Shown: positions 24,749-33,267 of the stretch, piece by piece
Layout of the letters: every line of letters begins with the position of its first letter
Numbering within the stretch: position 1 is the stretch's first letter
Source of the DNA: Pseudomonas sp. Gutcm_11s
Lineage (GTDB): Bacteria > Pseudomonadota > Gammaproteobacteria > Pseudomonadales > Pseudomonadaceae
Length of the DNA: 64,000 nucleotides
Direction: 5' to 3'
NCBI RefSeq assembly: GCF_028649395.1
Contig: NZ_JAQSUW010000015.1
Span: forward strand, 184,997-248,996
Position numbers and translations under genes: made by a program
The notes under the pieces: model-generated
What the model was told of the DNA's origin: nothing
Seen by the model: the letters and a program-made list of their open reading frames with translations, nothing else
Database searches by the model: none

Positions 24749-27019
24749 ATGATCCGCCGTATTCTTCCGCTCGTTATCGCCCTCAATCTCGCCGCACCCG
24801 CCCTGGCTGCGCCCGAGGGCCAGCAGACCCTGTTCAGCTTTATCAAGCCCACCGATGTGGTGAAGGTCGAGAGCCAGGCCGCCAGTTTTCCCGAGCTGAC
24901 CGCAGAGCCGACGCCCGAGGGCGAGGTGCTGCGCCGTTTCACCTTCAATGCTGCTGACAACCCCAGCCTGCGCCTGAGTCCGCAGACCGGCGACTGGGAC
25001 TGGTCGCAGGCCGGCGCGATGAGCCTGCGCCTGCAGAGCGCGATGGACTGGGCGGTGACGCTGGATGTGCGCATCGAGAGCCGTGACGGCAAGGTGCTGA
25101 CCAGCCGTATCGCCCTGCCTGCCGGCCCGGCGCAGACCCTGCTGGTGCCGCTCGCCGCCACCTCGCCGCGAGCTCAGGGCATGCGCGCTGCACCGCCCAT
25201 GCCGATCAGCGTCGAGGGGCAGCGCGTGCTGCTTGCCGACGTAGTCGAGGGCGAGCTGACGGCCGCGCAGGTCAGTGCTGTGACGCTGAGCATGAGCAAG
25301 CCCGATGCGCCACAGAGCGTCCTGCTCGGCCGCTTTGGCGTGCAGGCCGGCGATGCGGCGCAACAGGCCGTCTATACCGGCATCATCGACGCCTATGGCC
25401 AGTACAGCCGCGGTCAATGGCCGGGCAAGGTCGACAAGGATCAGCAGCTGCGCGAAGGCGCGGCCCGCGAGCGCGAGCAACTGAAGACCTGGCTGGCAGA
25501 GCGCCCGCAGCAGGACAAGTTCGGCGGCTGGATGAGCGGCCCGACATTCGAGGCCAAGGGCTTCTTCCGTACCGAGAAGCGCGATGGCCGCTGGTACCTG
25601 GTCACGCCCGAGGGGCATCCCTTCTATTCCCTCGGGGTCAATGCGGTCAGCGCCTGGCAGAGCCAGACCTATGTCGAGGGCCGCGAGTCGATGTTCGCCG
25701 CCCTGCCCAAGGATGGCGAGCCGCTGGCCAGCTACTACGGCAAGCGTGACAGCCGCAGCGACAGCGGTGCCAGCCGTGGTCGGGCCTTCGACCACGGACG
25801 CTGGTACGATTTCTACCGCGCCAACCTGCAGCGCAGCTACGCCGAGCCCTGCCAGGCGGCCCAGCCGCCGCTGGCCGCGACGCCAGCACCGGCCGAGCCG
25901 GCAGCCTGCCCGCCGCCTGGCTTCGATGCCGATCGCTGGGCCCAGAATACCCTGGACCGCCTGCAGGCCTGGGGCTTCAACAGCCTGGGCAACTGGAGCG
26001 ACGATACCCTGGGCAAGGCGCAGCGCCTGCCTTACAGCATCCCGCTGTCGATTTCCGGCGACTACGCCACCATCAGCACCGGCCACGACTGGTGGGGCGG
26101 CATGCCCGACCCGTTTGATCCGCGCTTTGCCATGGCTGCCGAACGCGCCATCGCCATCGCCACTCGCGATCGCCGCGACGACCCCTGGCTGATGGGCTTC
26201 TTCGCCGACAACGAACTGGCCTGGGCCGCTCCCGGCGATGATCCGAAAGCCCGCTACGCCCTGGCCTACGGCACCCTGCGCCTGACCACCGACGTGCCGG
26301 CCAAGCGCGCCTTCCTCAAGCAGCTGCGCGACAAGTACCGCAACCAGAATGGCCTGTCCAAGGCTTGGGGCATCGAGCTCAAGGCCTGGGAGCTGATGGA
26401 GGACCCGGGCTTCGAGCCGCCGCTGCCGAGCGCCGAGTTCCCGCAGATCGAGCAGGACCTGCAGAACTTCCAGCGCCTGTTCGCCGATACCTACTTCAAG
26501 ACCATCGCCGACTCGCTGAAGTGGCACTCGCCCAATCACATGCTGCTCGGTGGCCGCTTCGCCATCGCCACGCCGGAGGCCATCGCGGCCTGCGCCCAGT
26601 ATTGCGACGTGCTGAGCTTCAACTTCTATGTCAGGGAGCCACAGCACGGCTACGACTTCGCCGCTCTGCGTGCGCTGGACAAGCCGCTGATGGTCACCGA
26701 GTTCCATTTCGGCTCGCGTGACCGTGGGCCGTTCTGGGGTGGTGTGACCGAGACCTACAAGGAAGAGGAGCGTGGCCCGGCCTACGCCAACTTCCTGGCC
26801 AAGGCCCTGGAAGAACCGGCGATCGTCGGCGTGCACTGGTTCCAGTACCTCGATCAACCGGCTAGCGGTCGTCTGCTGGACGGCGAGAACGGCCACTTCG
26901 GCCTGGTCGCCATCACCGACCGCCCCTGGCAGGGCTTCGTCGAAGCCGTGCGCAAGGCCAACCTCAAGGTGGCCGAGAAGCTGCTGCCCAAGGCCGAAGC
27001 GGCCCCCGCGAAACCCTGA
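24749..27019 (+). CDS. Exported beta-agarase-like glycoside hydrolase (GH50-type, clan A)
   Basis: A 756-residue protein with a signal peptide (MIRRILPLVIALNLAAPALA). The N-terminal 220 residues look like a carbohydrate-binding-type beta-sandwich; the catalytic half starts at FGGWMSGPTFEAKGFFRTEK and DGRWYLVTPEGHPFYSLGVNAV, the phrase seen in agarases. Predicted acid/base is Glu489 in FFADNELAWA and predicted nucleophile Glu651 in LMVTEFHFGSRD, as in clan A barrels. Such genes are widespread in pseudomonads that do not degrade agar, so the true substrate may be an exopolysaccharide or periplasmic glucan. GGAG lies 10 bases before the ATG. Confidence 0.85.
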   Translation: MIRRILPLVIALNLAAPALAAPEGQQTLFSFIKPTDVVKVESQAASFPELTAEPTPEGEVLRRFTFNAADNPSLRLSPQTGDWDWSQAGAMSLRLQSAMDWAVTLDVRIESRDGKVLTSRIALPAGPAQTLLVPLAATSPRAQGMRAAPPMPISVEGQRVLLADVVEGELTAAQVSAVTLSMSKPDAPQSVLLGRFGVQAGDAAQQAVYTGIIDAYGQYSRGQWPGKVDKDQQLREGAAREREQLKTWLAERPQQDKFGGWMSGPTFEAKGFFRTEKRDGRWYLVTPEGHPFYSLGVNAVSAWQSQTYVEGRESMFAALPKDGEPLASYYGKRDSRSDSGASRGRAFDHGRWYDFYRANLQRSYAEPCQAAQPPLAATPAPAEPAACPPPGFDADRWAQNTLDRLQAWGFNSLGNWSDDTLGKAQRLPYSIPLSISGDYATISTGHDWWGGMPDPFDPRFAMAAERAIAIATRDRRDDPWLMGFFADNELAWAAPGDDPKARYALAYGTLRLTTDVPAKRAFLKQLRDKYRNQNGLSKAWGIELKAWELMEDPGFEPPLPSAEFPQIEQDLQNFQRLFADTYFKTIADSLKWHSPNHMLLGGRFAIATPEAIAACAQYCDVLSFNFYVREPQHGYDFAALRALDKPLMVTEFHFGSRDRGPFWGGVTETYKEEERGPAYANFLAKALEEPAIVGVHWFQYLDQPASGRLLDGENGHFGLVAITDRPWQGFVEAVRKANLKVAEKLLPKAEAAPAKP

Positions 27020-27039
27020 TCTGCTTGCGTGAGTCCCGT

Positions 27040-27066
27040 CCCGGAACGCGTTGCCGCGCTTCCGGG
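27040..27066 (+). terminator. Hairpin after the agarase-like gene
   Basis: Arms CCCGGAA (27040-27046) and TTCCGGG (27060-27066) pair perfectly, with a further inner CGCG pairing. No T-run follows on either strand; probable 3'-end hairpin rather than a standard terminator. Confidence 0.4.
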
Positions 27067-27170
27067 CGCTAGACCGTTGGTCTGACCAAGTGACTTGAGC
27101 AAAGCGGCAGGATTCCCATGAACAGTCGGTGCTGAAACAATGCCGGCCATTCGGACCGAGGAGTAAGAGG

Positions 27171-28316
27171 TTGCAGATCCAGGGCCATTTCGACCTGCGC
27201 TTCGAAGCGCTGAAGGATGCCTTCGTCGAACTCTTCGACGATCCCCAAGAACGTGGCGCCGCTCTGTGCGTGCAGATCGGCGGCGAAACCGTCGTCGATA
27301 TCTGGGCTGGCACGGCCGACAAGGATGGCGCCGAGGCCTGGCATACAGACACCATCCTCAATCTGTTCTCCTGCACCAAGACCTTTGCCGCCGTTGCCGC
27401 TCTGCAGCTGGTAGAGCAGGGCAAGCTCGAGCTGGATGCTCCCGTGGCGCGCTGGTGGCCGGAGTTCGCGGCGGCCGGCAAGGAGCGCGTGACCCTGCGC
27501 CAACTGCTCAGCCACCGTGCCGGCCTGCCGGCACTGCGTGCGCAGCTGCCTGCCGAGGCGCTCTACGACTGGCAACAGATGACCGCCGCCCTGGCCGCCG
27601 AACAACCCTGGTGGACGCCCGACGAAGCGCACGGTTACTCGCCCATCACCTATGGCTGGCTGGTCGGCGAACTGCTGCGCCGGGTCGAGGGGCGCGGGCC
27701 GGGCGAGACCATCGCCGCGCGCATCGCCCAGCCGCTGGGCCTGGACTTCCATGTCGGCCTGGCCGAGGAAGAATTTCCCCGCGTCGCCCACATCGCCCGC
27801 AAGAAGGGTGACATGGGCGATGCCGCCGCCCAGCGCCTGCTCAAGTGCATGATGAGCGAGCCGACTGCGCTGTCCACCCGCGCGTTCGCCAACCCGCCGT
27901 CTATCCTCACCAGTACCAACAAGCCGGAGTGGCGACTCATGCAACAGCCGGCGGCCAATGGCCATGGCAATGCGCGTTCCCTCGCTGGCTTCTATGCGGC
28001 CCTGCTCGACGGTCGCCTGCTGGAGCCGGAACTGCTGGGCGAGATGACCCGCGAACACTCCTGCGGCGAAGACCGCACCCTGCTGACTTCGACCCGCCTG
28101 GGGCTGGGCTGCATGCTCGACCAGGCGGACGTTGCCAACGCCACCTATGGATTGGGGCGCAAATCCTTCGGTCATCCAGGAGCGGGCGGCTCCGTCGGGT
28201 TTGCCGATCCAGAACGCGAAGTCGCTTTCGGCTTCGTCACCAATAGTCTCGGACCATACGTATTGATGGACCCGCGTGCGCAGAAGTTGGCGCGTGCGCT
28301 GGGCCAATGCCTGTAA
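27171..28316 (+). CDS. Serine hydrolase of the class C beta-lactamase/esterase family
   Basis: A 381-residue cytoplasmic hydrolase of the EstB/EstA type. The nucleophile motif is FSCTK (Ser67, Lys70); the second-element Tyr is in HGYSPITYGWLVGELL; the third element reads FGHPGAGGS near the C-terminus. No signal peptide. I choose the TTG at 27171 (MQIQGHFDLRF) because GAGGAG ends 7 bases upstream and the family starts here; the ATG-led frame upstream has no support. Likely an ester hydrolase; substrate unknown. Confidence 0.88.
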   Translation: MQIQGHFDLRFEALKDAFVELFDDPQERGAALCVQIGGETVVDIWAGTADKDGAEAWHTDTILNLFSCTKTFAAVAALQLVEQGKLELDAPVARWWPEFAAAGKERVTLRQLLSHRAGLPALRAQLPAEALYDWQQMTAALAAEQPWWTPDEAHGYSPITYGWLVGELLRRVEGRGPGETIAARIAQPLGLDFHVGLAEEEFPRVAHIARKKGDMGDAAAQRLLKCMMSEPTALSTRAFANPPSILTSTNKPEWRLMQQPAANGHGNARSLAGFYAALLDGRLLEPELLGEMTREHSCGEDRTLLTSTRLGLGCMLDQADVANATYGLGRKSFGHPGAGGSVGFADPEREVAFGFVTNSLGPYVLMDPRAQKLARALGQCL

Positions 28317-28338
28317 CTTGCTGGGGGAAGACCTGACC

Positions 28339-29064
28339 ATGCACAAGAAAACACTCATTCTGCTCTGCTGCCTGAGCCTCGCTGCCTGCGCCAACTCGGA
28401 CAAGAAGGAAGAAACCTCCAGCAGCTGGTGGCCGTTCGGCGACAGCGACAAGCCGGTCGCCGCTGCCAAGAAGGCTCCGCCCAAGATCGATCATGAAGTT
28501 ACCAATGCCTGGCTGGATGAGTACGAGCCGCGCCTGAAGACCGCCCTGAGCGGCAGCAAGATGGAGCTGGAGCGCCGCGAGAATGTGCTGGTGGTCACCG
28601 CACCGGTGGAGAGCTCGTTCAACCCGGACCGCCCGAGCATGCTGATGCCGGCGGTACTCGGCCCGTTCACCAAGGTGGCGAAGATCCTCGAGGCGGACAA
28701 GAACACTGGCGTGCTGATCCTCGGCCATGCCGACAGCACCGGCAAGGTCGAAGACAACCGCGTGCTCAGCGAGGACCGCGCCAAGGCCGTGGCCTCGATC
28801 TTCCGTCTCAGCGGCCTGCAGCGTGACCGTCTGCTGCTCAAGGGTGTCGGCTCCGACATGCCGCGTGCCGCCAATGACAGCGCCGCCGGCCGCTCGCTGA
28901 ACCGCCGCGTGGAAATCGTCCTGACCCCGCAGAAGACCCTGGTCGCGCTGCTGGCCCGCTACAGCCAGCCGGCCCCGGCGACTGCCACCGCATCCGCAGC
29001 TGCGGCCAACCTGCCAGTGGCGCAGATTGCCGCAGATCAAAAGAAGAAGGACAAGGCGCAGTAA
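28339..29064 (+). CDS. OmpA-family lipoprotein
   Basis: A 241-residue lipoprotein. The signal peptide ends in LAAC (Cys19). An acidic-basic region with SSSWWPFGDSDKP follows. The C-terminal OmpA-like domain is ILGHADSTGKVEDNRVLSEDRAKAVASIF ... GRSLNRRVEIVLTP, then a short Ala-rich tail ending KKKDKAQ. It is a different branch from the tandem pair at 19549-21045. GGGGGAAG precedes the ATG. It lies 22 bases after the esterase and 29 bases before pdxH. Confidence 0.9.
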   Translation: MHKKTLILLCCLSLAACANSDKKEETSSSWWPFGDSDKPVAAAKKAPPKIDHEVTNAWLDEYEPRLKTALSGSKMELERRENVLVVTAPVESSFNPDRPSMLMPAVLGPFTKVAKILEADKNTGVLILGHADSTGKVEDNRVLSEDRAKAVASIFRLSGLQRDRLLLKGVGSDMPRAANDSAAGRSLNRRVEIVLTPQKTLVALLARYSQPAPATATASAAAANLPVAQIAADQKKKDKAQ

Positions 29065-29093
29065 GCTTGCGACATCACTGAGAGGATGTGCGC

Positions 29094-29741
29094 ATGACCC
29101 AGACCCTGGCCGATATGCGGCGTGACTACACCCGCGACGGACTCGGCGAAGAGCAGGCCCCGGCCGAGCCTTTCGCCCTGTTCCGCCGCTGGTTCGACGA
29201 CGCGGTGAAGACCGAGCAGCTGCCGGTCGAACCGAACGCCATGACCCTGGCCACGGTCGACGAGGAGGGGCGCCCGCATTGCCGGGTGCTGCTGCTCAAG
29301 GGCCTGGACGAGCAGGGCTTCACCTTCTTCAGCAACTACGAGAGCGCCAAGGCTCGCCAACTGGCGGCACGGCCTTTTGCGGCCATGACCTTCTTCTGGC
29401 CCAGCCTGGAACGCCAGGTGCGTATCGAAGGGCGGGTGGAGAAGGTTTCGGCGCAGGAATCCGATGCCTACTTCCAGGTACGCCCGCTGGGTAGCCGCAT
29501 CGGTGCCTGGGCTTCGCCGCAGAGCCGGGTGATTCGCGATCGCGAGGAGCTGCAGCAGCTGCTCGCCGAGACCGAGCGACGTTTTCTCGACCGCGCGCCG
29601 GAGTGCCCGCCGCACTGGGGTGGCTACCGCCTGCTGCCCGAACGCATCGAGTTCTGGCAGGGACGGGCCAGCCGCCTGCACGACCGCCTCAACTACCGCT
29701 CGGTGGATGGCGCCTGGCTGCGCGAACGCCTGGCACCCTGA
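29094..29741 (+). CDS. pdxH: Pyridoxamine 5'-phosphate oxidase PdxH
   Basis: A 215-residue FMN enzyme that makes pyridoxal 5'-phosphate, same length as I recall for P. aeruginosa. Family blocks are [64 protein letters not shown] and the C-terminal [16 protein letters not shown] with the FMN/PLP-binding Arg residues. The ATG at 29094 follows GAGAGG by 8 bases; the upstream GTG at 29088 is less likely. Confidence 0.96.
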   Translation: MTQTLADMRRDYTRDGLGEEQAPAEPFALFRRWFDDAVKTEQLPVEPNAMTLATVDEEGRPHCRVLLLKGLDEQGFTFFSNYESAKARQLAARPFAAMTFFWPSLERQVRIEGRVEKVSAQESDAYFQVRPLGSRIGAWASPQSRVIRDREELQQLLAETERRFLDRAPECPPHWGGYRLLPERIEFWQGRASRLHDRLNYRSVDGAWLRERLAP

Positions 29742-29748
29742 GCCCGGC

Positions 29749-30882
29749 ATGAAGCTGGTCATCGCTCCCGACTCCTTCAAGGAGAGTTTGTCTGCGCCCG
29801 AGGTGGCGGCTGCCATTGCGCGCGGCTGGCGCCAGGTATTTCCCAACGCCGATATCCTCCTGCGGCCCATGGCTGATGGTGGCGAGGGCACGGTCGATGC
29901 CGTGCTGGCGGCCACCGGTGGTGAGCGCCGCGAATGCCTGGTGCGTGGCCCGCTCGGCGAGCCGGTGCAGGCGCACTGGGGCTGGCTGGGCGAGGGCACT
30001 GCGGTGCTGGAAATGGCCGCCGCCAGCGGCCTGCACTGGGTGCCGCGCGAGCGTCGCGATGCCACGCTGACTAGCAGTTTCGGCACCGGCGAGCTGATTC
30101 GCGCGGCGCTGGATGCCGGCGCCACGCGCATCATCCTTGGTCTCGGTGGCAGCGCCACCAATGACGGCGGTGCCGGGCTGCTGCAGGCACTGGGTGTGCG
30201 CTTCCTGAATGTCGACGCCGCCGAGCTGCCACCTGGCGGCGCGGCATTGGCGCACCTGGCCCGTGTCGATGTCAGTGGTCTGGACCCGCGTCTGCTGCAG
30301 GCACGGGTGGAGATCGCCGCCGATGTCGACAACCCGCTGTGCGGCCCCCGTGGTGCCTCGCATGTCTTCGGCCCGCAGAAGGGCGCCAGCCCGCAGCAGG
30401 TGGAGCTGCTGGACGCCGCCCTGGGGCACTACGCGCGGGTGGTTGCGGCAACGCTGGGCGATGATCACAGCCTGCAGCCGGGTGTCGGCGCCGCGGGTGG
30501 CCTGGGCTTTGCGGCCAAGGCGTTCCTGCATGCCGGCTTTCGTCCGGGCATCGAGCTGGTGGCCGAGTTGTCCGGCTTGGCGGCGGCGGTGCAGGGCGCT
30601 GATCTGGTGATTACCGGTGAGGGACGCCTGGATTCGCAAAGCCTGCACGGCAAGACGCCTGTCGGCGTGGCGCGTGTGGCCAAGGCAGCCGGGGTTCCGG
30701 TGGTCGCCCTGGCCGGCAGCCTGGGTGAGGCCTATCAGGCGCTGTATGGCGCGGGTATCGATGCGGCCTTCAGTCTGACCTCCGGGCCGCAGAGTCTGGA
30801 GCAGGCCATGCAGGACGCCGCTGCCGAGCTAGCGGCGCGCGCCTGCGACCTGGCGCGCATGTGGCGTTTGGCACGCGGCTAG
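29749..30882 (+). CDS. Glycerate kinase (GlxK/GarK family)
   Basis: A 377-residue kinase phosphorylating glycerate to 2-phosphoglycerate in glyoxylate/glycerate use. Conserved segments are APDSFKESLSA at the N-terminus, PMADGGEGTVDA, LGLGGSATNDGGAG, DVDNPLCGPRGASHVFGPQKGAS and VITGEGRLDSQSLHGKTPVGVA. Length is typical. It starts 8 bases after pdxH and shares the four bases CTAG with the stop codon of the convergent small gene. Confidence 0.94.
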   Translation: MKLVIAPDSFKESLSAPEVAAAIARGWRQVFPNADILLRPMADGGEGTVDAVLAATGGERRECLVRGPLGEPVQAHWGWLGEGTAVLEMAAASGLHWVPRERRDATLTSSFGTGELIRAALDAGATRIILGLGGSATNDGGAGLLQALGVRFLNVDAAELPPGGAALAHLARVDVSGLDPRLLQARVEIAADVDNPLCGPRGASHVFGPQKGASPQQVELLDAALGHYARVVAATLGDDHSLQPGVGAAGGLGFAAKAFLHAGFRPGIELVAELSGLAAAVQGADLVITGEGRLDSQSLHGKTPVGVARVAKAAGVPVVALAGSLGEAYQALYGAGIDAAFSLTSGPQSLEQAMQDAAAELAARACDLARMWRLARG

Positions 30883-31121
30883 GCGCCGTGCTTGAGATAG
30901 TCGCAGGCGGCCTGGTGCAGCCAGTCTTCCAGATGGCGTCGACGAATGCCCTGGGCCTTGGCCGCGGCCAGGCATTCCAGCATGTAGGCGCCCATGGCCG
31001 GGTCGCCGGCCGCCATGGACAGGGCCAGGTCGCGGTCCATCCAGCGGCGGATGCGGATATAGATCCACCAGTGGAAGTACAGGCCCGCCAGGGTGGTGAC
31101 GGCGACTATGAAGTAGTCCAT
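30879..31121 (-). CDS. Small membrane-anchored hypothetical protein
   Basis: An 80-residue protein with one N-terminal hydrophobic helix (DYFIVAVTTLAGLYFHWWIYI) and a basic, helical cytoplasmic tail (RIRRWMDRDLALSMAAGDP ... RRRHLEDWLHQAACDYLKHGA). I know no function. Its stop codon TAG and that of glycerate kinase overlap fully on the palindrome CTAG, so the two transcripts must converge. Confidence 0.75.
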   Translation of the reverse strand: MDYFIVAVTTLAGLYFHWWIYIRIRRWMDRDLALSMAAGDPAMGAYMLECLAAAKAQGIRRRHLEDWLHQAACDYLKHGA

Positions 31122-31282
31122 TGCGTGATTCTCGAGAGTGCGTGCGTCATCCTGCCCCTGCGTGCCTGCGCTGCAAACCTGACCCGATGTCGCACCCGTC
31201 CCCTACACTGGCGGTAGAGCGGCGGGTGACAGGTCGTCTGCGTCGCGGTCTAATGGACATTGCCCTACACGGAGAGAACCTC

Positions 31283-31747
31283 ATGCGTATTACCAAGCTG
31301 TTGACCGCTTCTTGCGTTGCTCTGACTCTGGCCTTGGGCGGTTGTGCCTCCAACCTCAGCGGCGACTCCTACAGCCGCGACGAGGCGCGCAAGGTGCAGA
31401 CCGTGCGTCTGGGCACCGTCGAGATGCTGCGCCCGGTGAAGATCGAGGGCACCAAGACTCCGATAGGCGCAGGTGCCGGTGCGGTGGTCGGTGGTGTCGG
31501 CGGCAGTGCCATTGGTGGCGGTCGCGGTGCGGCCGTGGCGGCGGTGATCGGTGCGGTCGCGGGCGGCCTGCTGGGCGCCATGACCGAGGAAGGCCTGACC
31601 CGCACCCAGGGTGTGGAGATCACCGTGCGTGAAGATGACGGCAGCCTGCGCGCCTACGTGCAGCAGGTGCAGGAGAACGAAGTGTTCCGCGTGGGTGACC
31701 GCGTGCGCATCATGACGGTCGACGGTACCAGCCGCGTCGCTCACTGA
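31283..31747 (+). CDS. slyB: SlyB-like outer membrane lipoprotein
   Basis: A 154-residue glycine-zipper lipoprotein. The signal peptide ends in LGGC (Cys21). The mature part has the SlyB/Pcp order: GDSYSRDEARKVQTVRLGTVEMLRPVKIEG, a glycine-rich double helix (GAGAGAVVGGVGGSAIGGGRGAAVAAVIGAVAGGLLG) and an end with VQQVQENEVFRVGDRVRIM. In enterobacteria SlyB is under PhoPQ control and stabilises the outer membrane under stress. GGAGAG lies 7 bases before the ATG. A clear terminator follows. Confidence 0.92.
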   Translation: MRITKLLTASCVALTLALGGCASNLSGDSYSRDEARKVQTVRLGTVEMLRPVKIEGTKTPIGAGAGAVVGGVGGSAIGGGRGAAVAAVIGAVAGGLLGAMTEEGLTRTQGVEITVREDDGSLRAYVQQVQENEVFRVGDRVRIMTVDGTSRVAH

Positions 31748-31764
31748 GTGAGCTGAAGGACAGG

Positions 31765-31788
31765 GGCCCGGCATTCGCCGGGCCTTTT
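31765..31788 (+). terminator. Intrinsic terminator after slyB
   Basis: 8-bp stem GGCCCGGC / GCCGGGCC with loop ATTC, followed by TTTTC, 17 bases after the stop codon. Confidence 0.88.
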
Positions 31789-31810
31789 CATATCGATCCA
31801 GGGAAATCTC

Positions 31811-32125
31811 ATGAAGGAAAGGATTCTGCCGCTGGCCGTTCTGGTCGCGTTTTCGCTCTACACCATCTTCGTGATGCTCCAGGCCGAGCAGTCGCTGCTG
31901 CAGTTCGGCATGCAGTTGATGTCCAGCCCGGATACCGCCCAGGTGGTCATCGATCTCTACATATTTGCTGCCCTGGCCTGCGTCTGGATGTATCGGGACA
32001 ACCAGGCGCGCCGGGGCTCGCTCGCCTCGCTGCTGCCGTACTTCGCGATCACGGCTGTCTTCGCGTCCGTCGGCCCGCTGCTGTATCTGGTGATCAGGGG
32101 TGTGGCCAAGCCGGCAGGGCAGTAG
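31811..32125 (+). CDS. Small membrane protein, DUF2834-like
   Basis: A 104-residue protein with three predicted helices: ILPLAVLVAFSLYTIFVM, VVIDLYIFAALACVWMY and LPYFAITAVFASVGPLLYLVI. The arrangement and the GPLLYLVIR ending resemble DUF2834 proteins, from memory. GGGAA lies 11 bases before the ATG. It is followed 3 bases later by another small gene and may be transcribed with it. Confidence 0.8.
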   Translation: MKERILPLAVLVAFSLYTIFVMLQAEQSLLQFGMQLMSSPDTAQVVIDLYIFAALACVWMYRDNQARRGSLASLLPYFAITAVFASVGPLLYLVIRGVAKPAGQ

Positions 32126-32128
32126 GCA

Positions 32129-32518
32129 TTGAGCCAGCACTTGGAAACCATCGCGGCGCTGTGCGAGGTCGTGCGCAGCGCTTTTCCCGATATCGCGGCC
32201 AAGGCCGATCGCGAGTACCTCGCCTACTGGGGTGAGCCGTTTCCCGAGTACGAGTACTCCTGGTTCCAGAGCCTGGCCAATGCGCTCAATGCACAGATGA
32301 AGAAGGCTGTTGCCCCGGCCAATCATCTGCCGTTATTCACTCTTATCAGCGATGCGCTGGGGGATTGCAGCGCGGAAGTGCGCAACTGTATTGATGTCTC
32401 GTTCGTCGAGAATCTGTTCTGGCAGGTGCCGGCGGACAGGGCCGAGGGGTACTGGCAGCAGTTACCGGCACCCCTCAAACAGCTGTATCTAGGGTTCCAT
32501 AGGCGCGCGCCGGCTTGA
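32129..32518 (+). CDS. Conserved hypothetical protein (TTG start)
   Basis: A 129-residue soluble, acidic protein. The segment YWGEPFPEYEYSWFQSLANALNAQ and the later NCIDVSFVENLFWQV look conserved but I cannot give a function. The start is the TTG at 32129, 3 bases after the preceding stop, with only AGTAGG as ribosome-binding site; translation coupled to the gene before is likely. Confidence 0.75.
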   Translation: MSQHLETIAALCEVVRSAFPDIAAKADREYLAYWGEPFPEYEYSWFQSLANALNAQMKKAVAPANHLPLFTLISDALGDCSAEVRNCIDVSFVENLFWQVPADRAEGYWQQLPAPLKQLYLGFHRRAPA

Positions 32519-32558
32519 CCATATGAGGCATGGGCGACGCCTGGGCAGGGAGTCGCCA

Positions 32559-33065
32559 ATGTCCGGTCTGCTGAGAAACATCCTCGCCTTCTTCCTCGGC
32601 CTGCCTGGCCACGCCAGCCATGCGGCGACCGACAGCGTGACGACCTGGTTCTGGGTGAGCCCCTTCGATTCCGGGGTGCGGGTGCTCAAGAGTGACAAGT
32701 ACCTGCAGTACGCCGAGACGGCGCAGCTGGATTACCTGCTCAAGGTCGGCAGTTTCTTCAGTGTGCTGCGCAGCGGCGCCGGTTTCGTCAACCTGGCCCA
32801 GCAGGTGCGCTTCCTGCGCCCGGTCGCACTGTTCAGTTGCGTGCGAGTCGAGACGCGGTTGCTGCATGCTGACGACAAGTGCGCCTACTTCCTTCACGCC
32901 CTGCGAGTGCGGGGTGAGCTGGCCGCGGAAATTCTGGTGAAGATGAAGTTCAAGAAGAGTGGTCGAACCCTGGCGCCGTCGACCTTCCTGTCGCATGACT
33001 TCGCAACGGCCCCGGAGCGGGTGCATGCCTGGGAGGCTGCTCTGCAGGCGGCCGGCGAATCCTGA
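32559..33065 (+). CDS. Thioesterase-like hot-dog fold protein
   Basis: A 168-residue protein of the YbgC/4-hydroxybenzoyl-CoA thioesterase-like group. Visible features are TTWFWVSPFDSGVRVLKSDKYLQYAETAQLDYLLKVG (like the Asp-containing dimer helix region) and RFLRPVALFSCVRVETRLLHADDKCAYFLHALRVRGELAAEILVKMKF, a run of beta strands. The Asp expected in a DxDxxGHVNN active site is replaced by SPFDSGVRVLKS, so activity is uncertain. The ATG at 32559 follows AGGGAG by 6 bases; an ATG at 32523 is possible. Confidence 0.75.
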   Translation: MSGLLRNILAFFLGLPGHASHAATDSVTTWFWVSPFDSGVRVLKSDKYLQYAETAQLDYLLKVGSFFSVLRSGAGFVNLAQQVRFLRPVALFSCVRVETRLLHADDKCAYFLHALRVRGELAAEILVKMKFKKSGRTLAPSTFLSHDFATAPERVHAWEAALQAAGES

Positions 33066-33177
33066 GGGCACTCGCTGCGCGCCCATCTGATCTATCCTCG
33101 GCCAGAAGCGGGACGCTCTGTGCATAATGTAATAATTTATCTATGGCTTAGTTCTGATAGTTATGGATAATCGCCGC

Positions 33178-33267
33178 ACGCCCTTCGCTGACAGAGGCAC
33201 CGCCGCGCGAGGAAAGAACAGATTTGCCCCAGCCAGACCAGCGCCGGGGCCCGGATAGGGGAGATGC
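33178..33267 (+). promoter_or_regulatory. Possible structured leader of the Mrp/Sha antiporter operon
   Basis: About 90 bases between an A+T-rich promoter-like region (GATAAT at 33166-33171 as a possible -10) and the first gene. It contains purine-rich blocks (ACAGAGGCAC, CGAGGAAAGAACAG) and GCCCC at 33226-33230, which can pair either with GGGGC at 33246-33250 or with the ribosome-binding site AGGGGAG at 33257-33263. Two alternative structures of this kind are what a cation riboswitch would need. No match to a known class can be proved by eye. Confidence 0.4.

Noticed and set aside
24635..27481. Long minus-strand open frame opposite the agarase-like gene
   Set aside because: No ribosome-binding site or recognisable domains; shadow of the coding strand, which has a signal peptide and catalytic motifs.
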